A stretch of 39,428 nucleotides of DNA, from the NCBI RefSeq assembly GCF_005871085.1, contig NZ_VAUP01000014.1, forward strand, positions 1 through 39,428, read 5' to 3'. Of the stretch, positions 1 through 7,875 are shown in pieces. This stretch comes from Xanthobacter autotrophicus. GTDB lineage: Bacteria > Pseudomonadota > Alphaproteobacteria > Rhizobiales > Xanthobacteraceae. The notes under the pieces are model-generated. The model did not search any database and was not told the DNA's origin. It was given only the letters and a program-made list of their open reading frames with translations. The position numbers were made by a program, and so were the translations under genes. Every line of letters begins with the position of its first letter. Position 1 is the stretch's first letter.

Positions 1-127
1 ACTTGAGGCCCGCGCCCGTCTCGACCGCCACGCTGGCGCCAAGACCGACAAGACGCTTCACCGTATCCGGGGTCGCAGAGACCCGCGGCTCGCCGAGATC
101 AACCTCGGCGGGGACAGCGATTTTCAT
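1..127 (-). CDS. pntA: NAD(P) transhydrogenase subunit alpha, N-terminus (partial)
   Basis: Only the first 42 codons are in the window; the gene runs off the left edge. The translation begins MKIAVPAEVDLGEPRVSATP and continues into TVKRLVGLGASVAVETGAG. This is the start of the NAD(H)-binding domain (domain I) of the alpha subunit of proton-translocating transhydrogenase, or of the related alanine dehydrogenase/PNT N-terminal fold. The protein would exchange hydride between NADH and NADP+ at the inner membrane. It starts 16 nt after the stop of the dehydratase gene on the same strand, so it is probably the last visible member of the Region A operon. It could balance the reduced cofactors made by the upstream dehydrogenases. 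PntA is preferred over alanine dehydrogenase because of the GEPRV..TPDTVK..GLGA pattern, but the C-terminal part that would settle it is missing. Confidence 0.78.
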   Translation of the reverse strand, partial: MKIAVPAEVDLGEPRVSATPDTVKRLVGLGASVAVETGAGLK

Positions 128-143
128 GTGTTAGCCCTCAGCC

Positions 144-1886
144 CTATTCCGCCGCATCACGCTCGGCACCGGCGACGCCGGTGGCCGTAGGTGGCTTCAG
201 GAAGCGGAAGTCGCACCCCTCGTCCGCATCCAGCGTCTGCTCGGCATAAAGCCGCGCATAGCCGCGCTCGGGCGCGGGGGGCGGCGGCGGAAGGAGCGCG
301 CGGCGGCGGGCCAGTTCGTCCGCCTCGACCAGGAGGTCGATACGCCGCCCGGCAACGGACAGGCGGATGGGATCGCCGTCCTGCACGAGGGCCAACGGAC
401 CGCCCGACGCCGCATCGGGCGTCACATGCAGCACGATGGTGCCGAAGGCGGTGCCGCTCATGCGCGCATCGGAAATCCGGATCATGTCCTTCACGCCCTT
501 CGCCGCGAGCTTGCGGGGAATGGGCAGGTAGCCGGCTTCCGGCATGCCCGAGGCGCTGTGCGGACCGGCATTCTGCAGCACGAGGATATCATCCTCCCGC
601 ACATCCAGGGCCGGATCGTCGATCCGGGCGGCCAGATCGGCGAGGGAGGAGAACACCACCGCCCGCCCTTCGGTCTCGAACAGGCGCGCATCCGCCGCCG
701 CTCGCTTCAGGATCGCACCGCGCGGGGCCAGCGACCCGAACAGCGCCACCAGCCCCCCGTCGGGTTCGAGCGGACTTTCACGGGCGGCGATGATGGCGTG
801 GTCCACATAGCCGTCCTGGTCCGCGTCGAGGCGTTCGCGCAGGGTTTCACCGGTCACGGTCAAGGTATCGAGATGGAGCAGCGGCCGCAGTTCCCGCAGC
901 ACCGCTCCCATGCCGCCAGCGGAATGGAAGTCCTCCATGTAATGCGCGCCGACGGGCTTAAGGTTCACCAGTACCGGCGTCGTGTCGGAGATCGCATTGA
1001 GCCGGTCGAGGTCGAGGGGGATGCCGGCGCGCCCGGCGATGGCCGCAAGATGGATGACCGCATTGGTGGAGCCGCTGAGCGCCATGAGCACGCGCAGGGC
1101 ATTCTCGACCGATTGGGCGGTGACGATGCGCTTCGGCGTGAGATCGGAACCGATGAGCCTGACCGCAGCGGCGCCGGTGGCCTCGGCGGCGCGCAGCCGG
1201 TCGGCATGCACGGCCGGAATGGCCGCCGTGCCGGGGAGGGTCATTCCCAGCGCCTCGGCGATGCAGGCCATGGTGCTTGCCGTGCCCATCACCGCGCAGG
1301 TGCCGGCCGTCGTTGCAAGGCGGCCCTCGATGACGTCGATCTCCTCGGCATCCACATCCCCGGCGCGGTACTTGGCCCAGAACCGGCGGCAGTCGGTGCA
1401 GGCGCCGAGCCGCTCGCCCTTGTGACGGCCCGTCATCATCGGGCCGCCGATGAGCTGGATGGCGGGAAGATCGGCCGAAACCGCCCCCATGAGCTGAGCC
1501 GGAACCGTCTTGTCGCAGCCTCCCATGAGGACCACGCTGTCCATGGGCTGGGCGCGGATCATCTCCTCCGTGTCCATCGCCATGAGGTTGCGATAGCGCA
1601 GCGAGGTGGGCGAGAGGAACACCTCGCCGAGGGAGACCGTGGGAAATTCGAGCGGCAGCCCACCCGCCGCCAATACGCCGCGCTTCACTGCCTCCAGCAG
1701 CTCGGGAAAATGCCGGTGGCAATTGTTGAAGCCCGACGGCGTATAGGCGATGCCAACCACGGGACGCTTCAGCATCTCGCGTGAATAGCCCATGGACTGG
1801 GCGAAGGAGCGCCGCAAATAGATGGAGAAATCCCGGTCGCCATAGTCGGTCAGGCCGCGGGCGATGCCGTGGGGGTGCTCGCTCAT
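144..1886 (-). CDS. IlvD/Edd family dehydratase, sugar-acid branch
   Basis: A 580-residue protein of the dihydroxy-acid/6-phosphogluconate dehydratase family, which removes water from a 2,3-dihydroxy acid to give a 2-keto-3-deoxy acid. Three cysteines sit where [2Fe-2S] ligands are expected: C56 (FNNCHRH), C124 (GGCDKT) and C197 (GTCAVMGTASTM). The GTC..MGTASTM and GLPLEFP..SLGE signatures resemble pentonate/aldonate dehydratases (L-arabinonate, D-xylonate) more than biosynthetic IlvD. I chose the ATG at 1886 (MSEHPHG), which has GAGAG a few bases upstream; an upstream in-frame start adds 17 non-homologous residues. The gene follows the aldehyde dehydrogenase by 74 nt and precedes pntA by 16 nt. 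Family assignment is firm; the substrate is unknown. Confidence 0.9.
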   Translation of the reverse strand: MSEHPHGIARGLTDYGDRDFSIYLRRSFAQSMGYSREMLKRPVVGIAYTPSGFNNCHRHFPELLEAVKRGVLAAGGLPLEFPTVSLGEVFLSPTSLRYRNLMAMDTEEMIRAQPMDSVVLMGGCDKTVPAQLMGAVSADLPAIQLIGGPMMTGRHKGERLGACTDCRRFWAKYRAGDVDAEEIDVIEGRLATTAGTCAVMGTASTMACIAEALGMTLPGTAAIPAVHADRLRAAEATGAAAVRLIGSDLTPKRIVTAQSVENALRVLMALSGSTNAVIHLAAIAGRAGIPLDLDRLNAISDTTPVLVNLKPVGAHYMEDFHSAGGMGAVLRELRPLLHLDTLTVTGETLRERLDADQDGYVDHAIIAARESPLEPDGGLVALFGSLAPRGAILKRAAADARLFETEGRAVVFSSLADLAARIDDPALDVREDDILVLQNAGPHSASGMPEAGYLPIPRKLAAKGVKDMIRISDARMSGTAFGTIVLHVTPDAASGGPLALVQDGDPIRLSVAGRRIDLLVEADELARRRALLPPPPPAPERGYARLYAEQTLDADEGCDFRFLKPPTATGVAGAERDAAE

Positions 1887-1960
1887 GGAATGCTCTCTCA
1901 AGGGCTGCGTGAGGAAGCGCGAGGGCTGCCGCCTCACGCGCGTCGAGGTCGGGACGTGGC

Positions 1961-3406
1961 TCAGAGAAGCCGCGTCTTCACGTATTTGGGTTCCAGATAG
2001 TCGCGGATCCCCAGGGCACCGCCTTCGCGGCCCATGCCACTCTCCTTGATGCCTCCGAACGGGGCTTCCGCCGTGGCGAGCATGGTATCGTTGACGCCGA
2101 CCATGCCCACCTCCAGCGCCTCGGAGGCGCGCGCGGCGGTAGCGAGACTACGGGTGAAGACGTAGCCGGCCAAGCCGAACGGCAAGGCATTGGCCCGCGC
2201 CATCCCCTCATCGAAGCTGCTGAAGGAGGTCAGCGGCGCCACCGGGCCGAACGGCTCCTCCACCATGATGCGGGCGGCATCCGGCACCCGTCCGAGCACG
2301 GTGGGCGCAAAGAAGAAGCCCCGGTTGAACCCGGCGGGCTGGTCACCCCCGGCGAGCAGCTCGGCGCCGTGCTCCAGGGCGTCGGCAACCATCGCGCGGG
2401 CGTTCTCCAGGCCGCGCCTGTTGGCGAGGGGGCCGACGTTCGCCTGTTCCTCGGTATAGGGACCGGGCCTCAGGGCTTCGGCGGTCGCGACGAAGCGGCG
2501 CGCAAAGGCGTCATAGGCCCCCTCCTCCACGTAGAAGCGGCTCGGCGAGATGCACACCTGCCCGCAATTGCGGAACTTGGTGGCGGCGCACAACTCGGCG
2601 GCGCGCTCCACGTCCGCATCGGCGAAGACCAGCACCGGGGCATGGCCGCCCAGTTCCATGGTGACCTTCTTCACGTGGGTCGCGGCGAGGCGCAGGATTT
2701 CCCGTCCGACCGGGACAGAGCCGGTCAGCGAGACCTTGCGCACCACCGGCGACGCGATGAGCCGCGCGGAAATGCGGCGGGAATCGCCGGTGACGAGATT
2801 CACGGCCCCCTCGGGCATGCCTGCATCCGCGCAGGCCTGGACGATGGCCATGGCGCTTCCGGGCGCCTCCCCGGCCGGCTTGACGATCACCGCGCAGCCG
2901 GCGCAGAGGGCGGCGGCGATCTTGCGCGCTGGGAGCAGTGCCGGAAAATTCCACGCGGAGAACGCGGCCACCACACCCACCGGCTGATGGATGACCGCCA
3001 TGCGGACATCGCTCTCGCGCGCCTCGATGGTCTGGCCGTAGATCCGCTTGGTTTCCTCCGCGTACCATTCGAACTGGTCGGCAGTGGCGCGCCACTCGCC
3101 ACGGGATTCGCCCAGCGGCTTGCCCGTCTCCATGGACATGAGCAGGGCATAGGGCTCGATGCGCTCGCGGATGAGGTCGCCGACTCGGCGGAGCCGGGCC
3201 GACCTGTCCCAGGGCTGCACCCGCCGCCAGGTGGCGAAGCCGGCGGCGGCAGCCACGAGAGCGGCATCGATGTCGTCGTCGGTCGCGTCGGGAACGCGCC
3301 CGATCACCTCTTCCGTGGCCGGGTCAACCACCTGCCGGGTACCCCGGGCGGAGGCCGCGCGCCACCCCCCGCCGATGAAGAGGCCGAAATCGTCATAGCC
3401 ATACAT
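1961..3406 (-). CDS. NAD(P)-dependent aldehyde dehydrogenase, succinate-semialdehyde dehydrogenase type
   Basis: A 481-residue cytosolic aldehyde dehydrogenase of usual family length. All catalytic elements are present: N153 in WNFP, K176 in the VKPAGE cofactor-binding segment, general base E251 in MELGGHAP, and nucleophile C285 in NCGQVCISPSR. The closest named types are succinate-semialdehyde, glycolaldehyde and ketoglutarate-semialdehyde dehydrogenases. The ATG at 3406 has a strong GGGGAGG ribosome site 5-6 nt upstream and lies 17 nt after the stop of the ThDP enzyme gene, indicating one transcript. In the operon it would oxidise the aldehyde end released by the ThDP C-C bond-cleaving enzyme to a carboxylate. 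That coupling is inference from gene order; the family call is direct. Confidence 0.92.
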   Translation of the reverse strand: MYGYDDFGLFIGGGWRAASARGTRQVVDPATEEVIGRVPDATDDDIDAALVAAAAGFATWRRVQPWDRSARLRRVGDLIRERIEPYALLMSMETGKPLGESRGEWRATADQFEWYAEETKRIYGQTIEARESDVRMAVIHQPVGVVAAFSAWNFPALLPARKIAAALCAGCAVIVKPAGEAPGSAMAIVQACADAGMPEGAVNLVTGDSRRISARLIASPVVRKVSLTGSVPVGREILRLAATHVKKVTMELGGHAPVLVFADADVERAAELCAATKFRNCGQVCISPSRFYVEEGAYDAFARRFVATAEALRPGPYTEEQANVGPLANRRGLENARAMVADALEHGAELLAGGDQPAGFNRGFFFAPTVLGRVPDAARIMVEEPFGPVAPLTSFSSFDEGMARANALPFGLAGYVFTRSLATAARASEALEVGMVGVNDTMLATAEAPFGGIKESGMGREGGALGIRDYLEPKYVKTRLL

Positions 3407-3423
3407 GATCGCCTCCCCGCCCC

Positions 3424-5367
3424 TCACAGGTCCTGCGCGATCCAGGCATCCTGGACCTCCTCGCACCAGTTGCCCACGTTCCAGTTCCCCCAGGCGCCGA
3501 GGCCAGCCAGGGGATCATCCCCGGCATGGACCGGCACGTGCACCACCGAAAAGCCGTCATGGGCGTAGGCCCGTGCCAGCGCGGCGGTGAGCCGGTCGGC
3601 GGTGAAGCCGCCATGGAGCGCCAGCACTCCGGCCACGGAGCCGGCCAGCGCGGCGTAGTCCACCGCCACCGCGTCATGGGTCTTGAAGGTGGCACCGTAT
3701 TGGGCGACCTGCAGGCTTGAAATGGCCGCCATGCGGCGGTTGTCGAAGATCACAACCATGCCGCGGACACCATGCTCGATGGCATCGATCAGGATCTGTG
3801 GGTTCATCATGAAGGAGCCATCGCCGGTGAAGGCGATGGTGTAGCGGGGCGCCTCGGCGAGACCCGAGGCCAGAAGCGCGCTGACGGCAAAGCCCATGTA
3901 GGAGGCGCCGGTCTCGGTGAAGGTGTCGCCGGTGCGGTCGTCTTCCACGATCTGGAAGCCGTTGGCCTGCACGTCGCCGGCGTCGAAAAGCTTGGCGGCC
4001 CCGATGCGCCGCGCGAAATCCGCCACCACCTTGATCGCCGCCGGCTGGCTCAACACCGGGCGGCCGAAGGTCTCGTCCATCACCGGCTCGGCGGCGAAGC
4101 GCTCGGCGCGGAAGGCGGCCCATTCGGCCTTGTGTGCGGCGCATTCCGCCAGCCATTCCGCCTTGCCGACGGCGCCCGCGGCGCCGATCCGCTCCAGTTC
4201 GGCAGCGAGGCGGTTGCACACCGCCGATATGTCGCCGGGCAGGGCGTGGGTCGCGTTGTAGTGGAGCAGGTCGGTGAGGTCGCCATTGATGTTCACCACG
4301 GCCTTCGCCGCGGGATAGCCGATGCCGGAGCAATCGGACTGGCAAACGGCGCGCGAGCCCACGACCACCACGAGTTCCGCCGCTGCCATGGCCGCATTGC
4401 CGCTGATGGAGCCTTTCGATCCACCCACGTGCATGTTCTGGGGATGGGCATCAGGCAGCACGCCGCTCGATCCCGGGGAGAGCACCACGGCGGCCCCTGC
4501 CGCCTCCGCGAGGCGCCTGACGGCTTCGTCGTGGCCGCGGGTCCCCCCGCCCGCCTTCAACACCACGCGCGGCGCGCGGGCGATGAGCTGGGCCGCCGCC
4601 TTGACGGGCCCATCATCCTCCAGCGACAGCGCCGGCAAGCTCGGGCGCCCCGGCAAGGCAGCGAGATTGAGCGTAAGGGGCGCCGGCTGGGTGTTGAGCG
4701 GAAGCAGCAGGTAGAACGGCCCGGCCCGATAGGGATGGAACACGGTCTGCCCCCCCTGCCGCATGGCATCGCGCAGGGCCTGCGGCGTGTGCAGGACGTA
4801 GGAGCGCCCCATCAGGGCGGTGATGCGGCCAAACAGGCCCTGCTCCGGCTTCGGCACCTGCTGCATGTTGTAGCCTTCGCCGAAGGTCGTCTCGTCACCA
4901 TAGATATGGTAGACGCCGACCCCGTTCGACGCTGCGGCGAGGGAACCGGCCATGGCCTGGAGTGCCCCCGGCCCGATGGAAGTGACCACCGCCGGCACCT
5001 CCTTGTACTGCCAGGCCAGCGCCGTGGCGGCATGGGCCATCGCCACCTCGTTGCGACAGTTGAAGGTCTGCGTGACCCCTTCTTCCTCATAGACCCTGAG
5101 CACGTCGCCAAGGTCGGTGGAGCCGTGCCCGAAGATGGCGAGATATTTCCGCACCCCCTGCTTCAGCAGGCCCAGGACGAGCGCCTCCGAGAGCGTCACC
5201 TCCACCAGCTTCGGCAGGAGGCCGCAGGCGATGGCTTTTTCGAACCCCCCGGCGCGGGCGATGATGCGGGCACGCTCGCGCCGCCGGTCCAGCCAGCTGG
5301 CCGGGCTTTGGGCCGCCGGGGATCCCGACTGCCGTGCGACCGTGTCCAATGCGGAATAGCTTGTCAT
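3424..5367 (-). CDS. ThDP-dependent IolD-like C-C lyase/hydrolase
   Basis: A 647-residue thiamine-diphosphate enzyme of the acetolactate synthase superfamily. The N-terminal pyrimidine-binding domain carries catalytic Glu E107 in CRNEVAMAHAA and an FGHG motif at 79-82. Both resemble IolD, the 3,5/4-trihydroxycyclohexane-1,2-dione acylhydrolase. The central domain spans about residues 250-400. The C-terminal PP domain has GDGS at 515-518 and N543, completing the GDG-X(25)-N Mg-ThDP site. There is an N-terminal extension of about 55 residues before the fold begins. The ATG at 5367 has AAGGGG upstream; a longer start would overlap dctA. IolD and the related cyclohexane-1,2-dione hydrolase hydrolyse cyclic 1,2-diketones, so ring opening is a reasonable guess; an acetolactate synthase-like carboligase is the alternative. 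Confidence 0.85.
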   Translation of the reverse strand: MTSYSALDTVARQSGSPAAQSPASWLDRRRERARIIARAGGFEKAIACGLLPKLVEVTLSEALVLGLLKQGVRKYLAIFGHGSTDLGDVLRVYEEEGVTQTFNCRNEVAMAHAATALAWQYKEVPAVVTSIGPGALQAMAGSLAAASNGVGVYHIYGDETTFGEGYNMQQVPKPEQGLFGRITALMGRSYVLHTPQALRDAMRQGGQTVFHPYRAGPFYLLLPLNTQPAPLTLNLAALPGRPSLPALSLEDDGPVKAAAQLIARAPRVVLKAGGGTRGHDEAVRRLAEAAGAAVVLSPGSSGVLPDAHPQNMHVGGSKGSISGNAAMAAAELVVVVGSRAVCQSDCSGIGYPAAKAVVNINGDLTDLLHYNATHALPGDISAVCNRLAAELERIGAAGAVGKAEWLAECAAHKAEWAAFRAERFAAEPVMDETFGRPVLSQPAAIKVVADFARRIGAAKLFDAGDVQANGFQIVEDDRTGDTFTETGASYMGFAVSALLASGLAEAPRYTIAFTGDGSFMMNPQILIDAIEHGVRGMVVIFDNRRMAAISSLQVAQYGATFKTHDAVAVDYAALAGSVAGVLALHGGFTADRLTAALARAYAHDGFSVVHVPVHAGDDPLAGLGAWGNWNVGNWCEEVQDAWIAQDL

Positions 5368-5411
5368 GTCGGAACCCCTTGATCTGGGAACGGTTGGCGA
5401 TGGCGCGACCG

Positions 5412-6809
5412 TCACACCCGGGCGGCGACCGCAACCGGAAGGAGGCCGGGCGGAACCGCCGCCTCCGTCATCCCGACCTCGGAGACGAGATCGGGAACCG
5501 GCTTGCCGTCGAGCACCTTGAGCGCACGTTCGTAGTCGACGCCGCCCACCCAGCGGCCCACCACCAGCGTGGCGATGATGTTGCTGGTGAGGTTGGTGGC
5601 GGCGCGGATCTCCGCCATGAAGCGGTCGACGCCGATGAGCAGGGTCAGTCCGGCGATCGGCAACACGCCGATGGCGGGCATGGTGGCGGCGAGCGCAATG
5701 AAGCCGCCGCCCGTCACCCCGGCCGCGCCCTTCGAGGTGAAGAGCATCACGAACAGGATGGTGAGCTGCTGGGTGATCGAAAGCTCAATATTGGTGGCGT
5801 GCGCGATGAACAGGACCGACATGGTCATGTAGATCGCGGTGCCATCCATGTTGAAGGAGAAGCCCGTCGGCATCACGAGGCCCACGACCTCTTTCTTCAC
5901 GCCGATATTCTCGAGCTTCTCGATGGACCGCGGGATCATGGTTTCAGCGGAGGTGGCGGCGAACACCACCAGGATCTCATCCTTGAAGTGGGCGAGCACC
6001 TTCCACAGGCTGAAGCCGGCGATGCGCAGGGCCGCCCCCAACACCAACACGACGAACAGGATGGAGACGATGTAGACCGCCAGCACCAGTTCACCGAGAT
6101 TGATCAGCGTGCCGATGCCGAACTTGCCGATGGTGAAGGCCATGGCGCCGAATGCGCCGATCGGGGCAAAGCGCATGATGATGCCGACCATGCCGAATAG
6201 CCCGGCCGCAGCCTGCTCCAGCAACGCCACCAGCGGCTTCACCCTGTCGCCGAACTTGCAGAGCGCCAGGCCGAACAGCACCGCCACGAACAGGACGGGC
6301 AAAATCTCGCCCTTCACGAATGGCTCCACGAAGGTGGTCGGGATGATGTTGACGAGAAAGTCGACCAACGTCATGTGCTTGGCGCTGGACACATAGCCCG
6401 AGACCGCCGAGCTATCGAGAGTGGCGGGGTTAGCGTTGATGCCATGACCCACCGGCCACACATTGCCCACCACCATGCCGATGATAAGAGCGAGGGTGGA
6501 GGCGATCTCGAAATAGATGAGCGCCTTGACCCCGACGCTGGCGATCCGGCGCATGTCGCCCATGGTGGCGATGCCAACGACGATCGTCAGGAAGATGATG
6601 GGCGTGACCACCACCTTGATGGCCCGAATGAACACATCGCCCAGCGGTTTGAACTGCTGCGCGAGCATCGGCTCATAATATCCGAGCAACGCGCCGATCA
6701 CCACGGCGACGAGAACCTGGAAATATAGCTTCTTGCACAGACGGATCGGCCAGAACAGCGGTCGTTGCGGCGGGTTTAAACTTTGATCGCTCATCGCAGG
6801 CTGAAGCAT
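5412..6809 (-). CDS. dctA: C4-dicarboxylate:cation symporter DctA
   Basis: A 465-residue inner-membrane carrier of the DAACS (glutamate/C4-dicarboxylate symporter) family. It shows the family hallmarks: many hydrophobic helices, the conserved TPIIFLTIVVGIA segment, the serine-rich re-entrant loop (AATSAETMIPRSI), the TGFSFNMDGTAIY segment, and TSKGAAGVTGGGF in the second re-entrant loop. DctA takes up succinate, fumarate and malate with protons or sodium. The ATG at 6809 has a near-perfect GGGAGGAAACA ribosome site. It lies 49 nt downstream of the Mo-subunit C-terminal gene and 44 nt upstream of the ThDP enzyme gene, embedding it in the catabolic operon. Here it may import a dicarboxylate substrate of the pathway rather than serve general C4 uptake; no dctBD genes are nearby. 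Confidence 0.93.
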   Translation of the reverse strand: MLQPAMSDQSLNPPQRPLFWPIRLCKKLYFQVLVAVVIGALLGYYEPMLAQQFKPLGDVFIRAIKVVVTPIIFLTIVVGIATMGDMRRIASVGVKALIYFEIASTLALIIGMVVGNVWPVGHGINANPATLDSSAVSGYVSSAKHMTLVDFLVNIIPTTFVEPFVKGEILPVLFVAVLFGLALCKFGDRVKPLVALLEQAAAGLFGMVGIIMRFAPIGAFGAMAFTIGKFGIGTLINLGELVLAVYIVSILFVVLVLGAALRIAGFSLWKVLAHFKDEILVVFAATSAETMIPRSIEKLENIGVKKEVVGLVMPTGFSFNMDGTAIYMTMSVLFIAHATNIELSITQQLTILFVMLFTSKGAAGVTGGGFIALAATMPAIGVLPIAGLTLLIGVDRFMAEIRAATNLTSNIIATLVVGRWVGGVDYERALKVLDGKPVPDLVSEVGMTEAAVPPGLLPVAVAARV

Positions 6810-6858
6810 TGTTTCCTCCCGGTGTATTTTTGGGTTTTCCCTTGGCTTTTTTCTGGGC

Positions 6859-7875
6859 TTATTGCGCCCTTGCCTGTGCGGCGGTTTCCGCCTGCCTCTT
6901 GCGCCCGAGGGCGGCGACGATGCTTTCCGGCGTCGCCGGCAGCGTGGTGATGCGGACGCCGATGGCGTCGTAGATGGCGTTCATGACCGCGGGGATGGTG
7001 GGCACCATGGCCGGCTCGCCGATGCCCTTCACGCCGAGTGGGCCGATGGGATCCGGATCCTCCACGATCACGCAGGTGACCTGCGGCACGTCGAGGGCCG
7101 TCGGCAGGATGTACTTGGCGAAGCCCGGGGTTACGGTGTGGCCGTCCACCGTCTGGTAATGCTCCATGAGCCCCTGCCCGAGGGCCTGCACCACGCCGCC
7201 CTCGATCTGGCCTTCCACCCCTTTGGGATTGACGGCGCGTCCCACGTCATGCGCCGCCCACACGCCGAGCACCTGCACTTCGCCGGTGACGGTGTCCACC
7301 TCCACCTCGGCCACCTGGCAGCCGAACACATAGGCCTGCCAGGGACGTCCCGATCCGTCGGCGGCATCGAGCCCGGTGTGGTGGGCGGTGAAGGAGGCCG
7401 CGCCAACCGGCACGACGCCACGCTTCTTGCAGATGTCCACCGCCTCGCGCATCGCGCACTTCAGGTTGGTTCCCTCGGCCCTAAGCGTGCCGTTGTGCGC
7501 CCGCAGGGAGGCGGCATCGGTGCCCCAATGGGCGGCCATCTCGTCGAAAAGCCGGGCGCGGGCCTCACGGCAGGCCAGCGCGACCGAATTGCCGATCATG
7601 TAGGTCTGCCGGGTCGCGCCGGCATGGGCGGCTTCCGGGACGCGAGCCGTGTCATTGTCGCCCACGGTGACGTCCTCGGGGCGGATGCCCAGTTCTTCCG
7701 CCGCGATCTGGGCAAGGACGGTGAGGATGCCCTCGCCGATCTCGGTGACGCCGGTGACCACTTTGGCGGTGCCCCCGTCATCCAGTTCCACCCAGGTGCC
7801 GGCACGGTCGATGCTCGCCGTGCGGGCGATGCCATACCAGCCTGCGGCCATGCCGCGTCCGCGCTTCCTCGCCAT
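6859..7875 (-). CDS. Molybdenum hydroxylase large subunit, C-terminal half (separate gene)
   Basis: A 338-residue protein equal to the C-terminal half of a xanthine dehydrogenase-family molybdopterin subunit. It starts at the point (RKRGRGMAAGWYG) where intact homologues continue after the N-terminal Mo-binding domain. It contains the cofactor segment AHDVGRAVNPKGVEGQIEGG and the presumed catalytic glutamate in GVKGIGEPAM near the C-terminus. The ATG at 7875 shares one base with the TGA stop of the upstream gene (TGATG), and GGAGG lies just before it, so translation is probably coupled. The two halves must assemble to form one active site. Split Mo subunits are known in nicotinate dehydrogenase of Eubacterium barkeri. 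Here the split appears deliberate rather than a random frameshift. Confidence 0.88.
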   Translation of the reverse strand: MARKRGRGMAAGWYGIARTASIDRAGTWVELDDGGTAKVVTGVTEIGEGILTVLAQIAAEELGIRPEDVTVGDNDTARVPEAAHAGATRQTYMIGNSVALACREARARLFDEMAAHWGTDAASLRAHNGTLRAEGTNLKCAMREAVDICKKRGVVPVGAASFTAHHTGLDAADGSGRPWQAYVFGCQVAEVEVDTVTGEVQVLGVWAAHDVGRAVNPKGVEGQIEGGVVQALGQGLMEHYQTVDGHTVTPGFAKYILPTALDVPQVTCVIVEDPDPIGPLGVKGIGEPAMVPTIPAVMNAIYDAIGVRITTLPATPESIVAALGRKRQAETAAQARAQ